Source: Sphingomonadales bacterium (GTDB lineage: Bacteria; Pseudomonadota; Alphaproteobacteria; Sphingomonadales; Sphingomonadaceae). Taken from it: a stretch of DNA of 64,000 nucleotides. The notes beneath the pieces were generated by a model. It was not told where the DNA came from. It did no database searches and saw only the letters and a list, made by a program, of their open reading frames with translations. The DNA is taken from NCBI GenBank assembly GCA_017309275.1, contig JAFKLT010000032.1, positions 62,001-126,000 of the forward strand, read 5' to 3'. This document shows, piece after piece, positions 60,646 through 64,000 of this stretch. Numbering within the stretch: the first letter of the stretch is position 1; each line of letters opens with the position of its first letter. A program made the position numbers and the translations under genes.

Positions 60646-63315
60646 TTAGCCGCTGTTCCTCAGCGCGGTCGCGATCGCGTTGATCGTCAGTTGGATGCCT
60701 TCGGCGATGCGCGGATCGGTCTCGCCCGCGCGGTGACGCTTCATCAGTTCGATCTGCAACAGGTTCAGCGGCTCGATATAGGGCAGGCGCAGCCGTATCG
60801 ACGCCTCCAGCGCCGGGTTCTTTTCCAGCAGTCGCGACTGGCCGGTGATGGTCAGCAGCCCGTCATGCGCGCGGTTCCAGCCGTCGCGTATGCGGGCGAA
60901 GATCGCCGCATGGCCGTCGACATGCTCGGCCAGCTCGGCGTAGCGCGCCGCGATGCCCATGTCCGATTTCGCGAGCACCATCTCCATATTGCCGAGCAGC
61001 GCCCCGAAAAAGGGCCAGCTTTCGGCCATGTCGGCGAGCAGAGCCTTGTCCTCGAACGCTACGAAGGCCTCGCCGGTGCCGTACCAGCCCGGCAGCATCG
61101 TTCGCGCCTGCGCCCAGCTGAACACCCAGGGAATGGCGCGCAGATCCTCGATCGCCGTGCTCTTGGTACGGCTCGACGGGCGCGACCCGATTTTCAGGCC
61201 TGCGATCTCGGCGATCGGGGTCATCGCACGGAAGAAGTCCTTGAACGCGGGGGTTTCGTAAACCAGCCCACGATACGCCGCGAAGGCGCCGTTCGACAGC
61301 GCGTCCATCGCCGCGGTAAAGCGGCCGCAATTCGCGTCGCCCAGCCCCTCGGGCTCCAGGCTGGCGAGCAGGCTCGCCGAGACCATCGCCTCCAGGTTCG
61401 TCGCGGCGCTTTCGGCGGTGCCATATTTCGCCGCGATGACCTCGCCCTGTTCGGTGATGCGGATGCGCCCCTGCACCGTGCCCGCCGGCTGCGCGCGGAT
61501 CGCCGCGAAGGCGCTGCCGCCGCCGCGTCCGACCGCGCCGCCGCGGCCGTGGAACAGCTGCATCGACGTATCGGCGGCGTCGAAAACGGGCGTCAGCGCA
61601 TCGGATGCCTGGTGCAGGCCCCAGGTCGACGTCAGATAGCCGCCGTCCTTGTTCGAATCCGAATAGCCGATCATCACTTCCTGGTGCCCGCGGGCCGCGA
61701 TATGCGGCGCGATTTCGGGCAGCGCAAAATATCGCGCCATGATCGCGGGCGCGTCGTCCAGGTCGGCGATGGTTTCGAACAGCGGCACGACCATCAGCGT
61801 GTCCTGCCCCTCGGCCGACCACAGCCCCGCCTCGCGCGCCAGGACGTGAACTTCCAGCAGGTCGGACAGGCTTTCGGCCTTGCTGATGATCCATTGGACG
61901 ATCGCCTGGTGGCCCAGCCGTCCGCGGATCGCTGCTGCGGCGTGGACGATCGCGAGTTCGCCGGCGGTTTCCTCGCTCCATTCGTGCCACGGCGCGGCGA
62001 GCGGCCGGTTGACCGCCAGCTCGCCGCGAAGCAGCGCGATGCGCGCCTCCTCGTCCAGCGCCAGATAATCGGCCTCGACGCCCGATACCTTCAGCAGTTC
62101 GGCCAGCACCCGCTCGTGCACGGCGCTGTTCTGCCGCATATCGAGCGTCGCAAGGTGAAAGCCGAAAACCTCGACGGCGCGGATCAAGCGTCCCAGCGCG
62201 CCGATGCCGCCGAGCTGGCCCTCGCCGCTGGCCGACAGGCCGTTCGCGATGATCAACAGGTCGTGGCGGAAATCGGCGGGCGTCTGATACGCCTCGCCCT
62301 TCAGCGTCGATGGGCGCGGCGGCGCCTTGCCGACGATCGCGGCATAAGTGGCACAAACGCGGGCATAGATGCCCGACAGCGCGCGGCGATAGGGTTCGTC
62401 GCGGCGGCTCGGCGCATTGTCGCCGCTCGCTTCGGCCAGTGCCTCCACGGCTTCGGGTACGGGCGCGAGGCCCGACGAAACCGACAGCTCGGCGCCCAGG
62501 GCGTGCACCGCGTCGGCATAATGGCCCAGCACCGCCGCGGCGTTGCGGCCGGTCGCCATCTGCAGCGTTTCGGCGGTGACGAAGGGATTGCCGTCGCGGT
62601 CGCCGCCGATCCAGCTACCGACGCGCAGAAAGCTCGCGGGGCGCTGGCCGAGTTCGGCCTCCCAGCGCGAATAGAGTTTGGGCAGCACCGGCAGGAAGAC
62701 GTCGCGCAAATAGGTCAGCGCATTGTCGATCTCGTCGGCGACGAACAGCTTTTCCATGCGCAGCGGCCGCGTCTGCCACAACAGCACGATCTGCCGCCGT
62801 ATCGCGTCTTCGACGACGTCGCCCTCGGGCGTCTCATCCTGTCCGGCGTCGCGCAGCCGCATCAGGTCGGCGATGCGGTTCTTGTGGTCCAGCACCGACT
62901 TGCGGCGGACCTCGGTCGGATGCGCGGTCAGTACCGGCGCGACGAGCGCGGTGTCCAGCAATGTGGCGACCGCGTCGCTGTCGATCCCGTCGGCGCGCAG
63001 CTTTTCCAGCGCTGCCGCGACGGTCGCCTCGGGCTCGGCGGCGATGCCCTGCCGGTCCTCGGCCAGGTTCGCCAGCATCGAAAATAGCATGAAGCCGCGA
63101 ACGAAGGCGACCGTGTCGTCAAGGCTCAGCGCGTCCAGCCCCGGATCGATCGCCTCGGCCCCCGCGATGCCGCGATGCCGGTCGACGCTCGACGAGCGGA
63201 TATATTCGGTCTGCCGGAACAGCTTCTCGCCGCCATAGGCGCGGATGACGTCGCCGAGGATCCGTCCCAGATAGCGGATGTCGGGGTTCTGGCTGATCTG
63301 GATCGGTGGTCCCAT
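60646..63315 (-). CDS. ppc: Phosphoenolpyruvate carboxylase
   Basis: 889 aa, the usual bacterial size. Anaplerotic carboxylation of PEP to oxaloacetate in the cytoplasm. The catalytic His132 is in VLTAHPTEVRRKSVLDH, the mobile Arg-rich loop FHGRGGAVGRGGGSAF and GYSDSNKDGGYLTSTW are intact, and the allosteric C-terminus ends ALRNSG (canonical R/QNTG). The ATG at 63315 begins GPPIQISQNPDIRYLGRILG. Two palindromes lie upstream and may be regulatory. Confidence 0.97.
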   Translation of the reverse strand: MGPPIQISQNPDIRYLGRILGDVIRAYGGEKLFRQTEYIRSSSVDRHRGIAGAEAIDPGLDALSLDDTVAFVRGFMLFSMLANLAEDRQGIAAEPEATVAAALEKLRADGIDSDAVATLLDTALVAPVLTAHPTEVRRKSVLDHKNRIADLMRLRDAGQDETPEGDVVEDAIRRQIVLLWQTRPLRMEKLFVADEIDNALTYLRDVFLPVLPKLYSRWEAELGQRPASFLRVGSWIGGDRDGNPFVTAETLQMATGRNAAAVLGHYADAVHALGAELSVSSGLAPVPEAVEALAEASGDNAPSRRDEPYRRALSGIYARVCATYAAIVGKAPPRPSTLKGEAYQTPADFRHDLLIIANGLSASGEGQLGGIGALGRLIRAVEVFGFHLATLDMRQNSAVHERVLAELLKVSGVEADYLALDEEARIALLRGELAVNRPLAAPWHEWSEETAGELAIVHAAAAIRGRLGHQAIVQWIISKAESLSDLLEVHVLAREAGLWSAEGQDTLMVVPLFETIADLDDAPAIMARYFALPEIAPHIAARGHQEVMIGYSDSNKDGGYLTSTWGLHQASDALTPVFDAADTSMQLFHGRGGAVGRGGGSAFAAIRAQPAGTVQGRIRITEQGEVIAAKYGTAESAATNLEAMVSASLLASLEPEGLGDANCGRFTAAMDALSNGAFAAYRGLVYETPAFKDFFRAMTPIAEIAGLKIGSRPSSRTKSTAIEDLRAIPWVFSWAQARTMLPGWYGTGEAFVAFEDKALLADMAESWPFFGALLGNMEMVLAKSDMGIAARYAELAEHVDGHAAIFARIRDGWNRAHDGLLTITGQSRLLEKNPALEASIRLRLPYIEPLNLLQIELMKRHRAGETDPRIAEGIQLTINAIATALRNSG

Positions 63316-63355
63316 GAGCGAGGTTGCTGCACCTGCGAAGGCGCAGCGTCAAGCC

Positions 63356-63371
63356 GCGCATAGCTATGCGC
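63356..63371. promoter_or_regulatory. 16-bp palindrome upstream of ppc
   Basis: GCGCATAGCTATGCGC is a perfect palindrome 41 bases before the ppc start codon. Its position suits an operator overlapping or following the ppc promoter. No regulator can be assigned. Confidence 0.5.
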
Positions 63372-63434
63372 TTGTTCGATCCGTTCGCCATTGCCCGGCC
63401 GGGCTTGCCGGTATCGCTTCCGAACTGCTCGATC

Positions 63435-63453
63435 GGCGTAACACTATTACGCC
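63435..63453. promoter_or_regulatory. Inverted repeat between ppc and the membrane-protein gene
   Basis: GGCGTAA (63435-63441), spacer CACTA, TTACGCC (63447-63453): a perfect 7-5-7 repeat ~120 bases before ppc and ~52 bases after the membrane-protein stop. It has no T-run, so an operator is as likely as a terminator. Confidence 0.5.
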
Positions 63454-63505
63454 GCCCGCCCGCCCGTCCGTCTGTCCGATCCGGAATCGTCGGGCGCCAG
63501 AATCG

Positions 63506-63877
63506 TCAGGCGAAGGTTTCGTAGGTGTCGTCCGAAAAGCCGGTGCCGCGTCGCAGCGCGAGCGCGCCGCGCACGCCGCCGATCATCGCCGCGAGCAACA
63601 GCGCGCCGATGACCCACGAGAATATGCTGCCGCTCAGCAGCAGGTCGAAGAAATAGAGGATCGTCGCGATGATCGCTGGGATCGCGCCGCGACCGCGCCG
63701 TAGCAGAAAGGCGGCGAGCAGCATGTTGGCGATGATTGCCACGGTGATGATGACGATGACGTTGCCATCTAGGATCGCCTGCACGATCAGCGTCGGCCCA
63801 AGCGCGACGAGCAGCAACACGGTCCGCAGCCCGCCGATCAGGAAAAGCACCGTGGAGGCGGTCTGCATTCCGCTCAT
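63506..63877 (-). CDS. Small integral membrane protein of unknown function
   Basis: 123 aa with about four hydrophobic helices (TVLFLIGGLRTVLLLVALG, VIVIITVAIIANMLLAAFLL, AIIATILYFFDLLLSG and SWVIGALLLAAMIGGVRGAL) and short polar loops (RRGRGAIP). The C-terminal tail GTGFSDDTYETFA is acidic. No family is recognised. Its start overlaps the stop of a 25-codon ORF (ATGA), indicating translational coupling. Confidence 0.75.
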   Translation of the reverse strand: MSGMQTASTVLFLIGGLRTVLLLVALGPTLIVQAILDGNVIVIITVAIIANMLLAAFLLRRGRGAIPAIIATILYFFDLLLSGSIFSWVIGALLLAAMIGGVRGALALRRGTGFSDDTYETFA

Positions 63878-63951
63878 CGCCCCCGCCGTGTCGTCAGGTC
63901 GGGCGACCAGAGATTCTTGAAGGTACCGCCGATTCCGCCTTGATAGGCCAT
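63874..63951 (-). CDS. Possible 25-aa leader peptide upstream of the membrane protein
   Basis: A short ORF (begins MAYQGGIGGTFKNLW, ends TTRRGR) preceded by a GGGGGG ribosome-site-like run six to eleven bases before its ATG, and by an in-frame stop upstream. Its TGA overlaps the ATG of the membrane-protein gene. The arrangement suggests a coupled small protein or leader peptide. Evidence is limited to signals and spacing. Confidence 0.45.
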   Translation of the reverse strand: MAYQGGIGGTFKNLWSPDLTTRRGR

Positions 63952-64000
63952 ATGTTCCACCCCCCTATAATCGCTTCATCGCGTCCCCACGCGACGGCGA

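Overview
The window is high-GC DNA, densely packed with ATGA/GTGA-coupled genes, and reads as an alphaproteobacterial chromosome, most likely a Sphingomonadaceae member of the Sphingopyxis type. Supporting signs are a short (~273 aa) flagellin, an imuA-imuB-dnaE2 mutasome under a GTTC-N7-GTTC LexA box, a large TonB-dependent receptor of the Xanthomonas/Caulobacter/sphingomonad type, and intergenic palindromes of the CCCTCCCGC/GCGGGAGGG kind. The genus is an inference. No rRNA, tRNA, CRISPR array, insertion sequence or prophage was seen, and no gap without a gene exceeds 300 bases.

Layout. (1) 1-7.9 kb: flagellar operon fliE-F-G-H-I-J-K on the minus strand behind a near-perfect sigma-54 promoter, divergent from a flagellin gene with its own terminator. 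(2) 8.0-13.6 kb: SOS mutagenesis operon imuA-imuB-dnaE2. (3) 13.6-19.4 kb: RND efflux operon (adaptor, pump, outer-membrane channel). (4) 19.6-34.6 kb: pectin/uronate utilisation locus with kduI-kduD-kdgK-esterase, a secreted pectate lyase with cupin and acetyl-esterase-like partners, a TonB receptor, a GH43 glycosidase, a LacI regulator, an FAH-type hydratase and an ExuT-like transporter. Four copies of a TGACACCGG(T/T)(T/G) operator tie the promoters together. (5) 34.6-43.0 kb: valine/isobutyrate catabolism (LysR, mmsA, isobutyryl-CoA dehydrogenase, 3-hydroxyisobutyryl-CoA hydrolase, enoyl-CoA hydratase, mmsB), with four small envelope/RidA genes inserted after mmsA. (6) 43.0-60.0 kb: a large acyl-CoA catabolic region. 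An eight-gene minus-strand operon (acyl-CoA dehydrogenase, Zn-alcohol dehydrogenase, APH-like kinase, two SDRs, aldo/keto reductase, serine hydrolase, FadJ-like bifunctional enzyme) ends at a strong terminator. Next to it are an SDR plus two tandem GPH-family transporters, divergent from a paired acyl-CoA dehydrogenase operon. (7) 60.0-64.0 kb: a lipoprotein gene, ppc (PEP carboxylase) and a small membrane protein preceded by a 25-codon ORF.

How the parts work together. In the pectin locus, secreted pectate lyase and side-chain enzymes would release oligo-uronides, the TonB receptor and ExuT-like transporter would import them, and KduI-KduD-KdgK would turn the keto-uronate into KDPG. The LacI protein encoded inside the locus is the obvious candidate repressor. 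In region 6, a kinase and an acyl-CoA dehydrogenase that are fused in animal ACAD10/ACAD11 and separate in the Pseudomonas levulinate (Lva) pathway occur in one operon. That operon and the neighbouring heteromeric acyl-CoA dehydrogenase operon share a 17-bp operator-like palindrome. I regard this as the most interesting candidate for an undescribed catabolic system here: probably dissimilation of a 4-hydroxy acid or a larger hydroxylated carboxylic acid whose identity cannot be read from the sequence.
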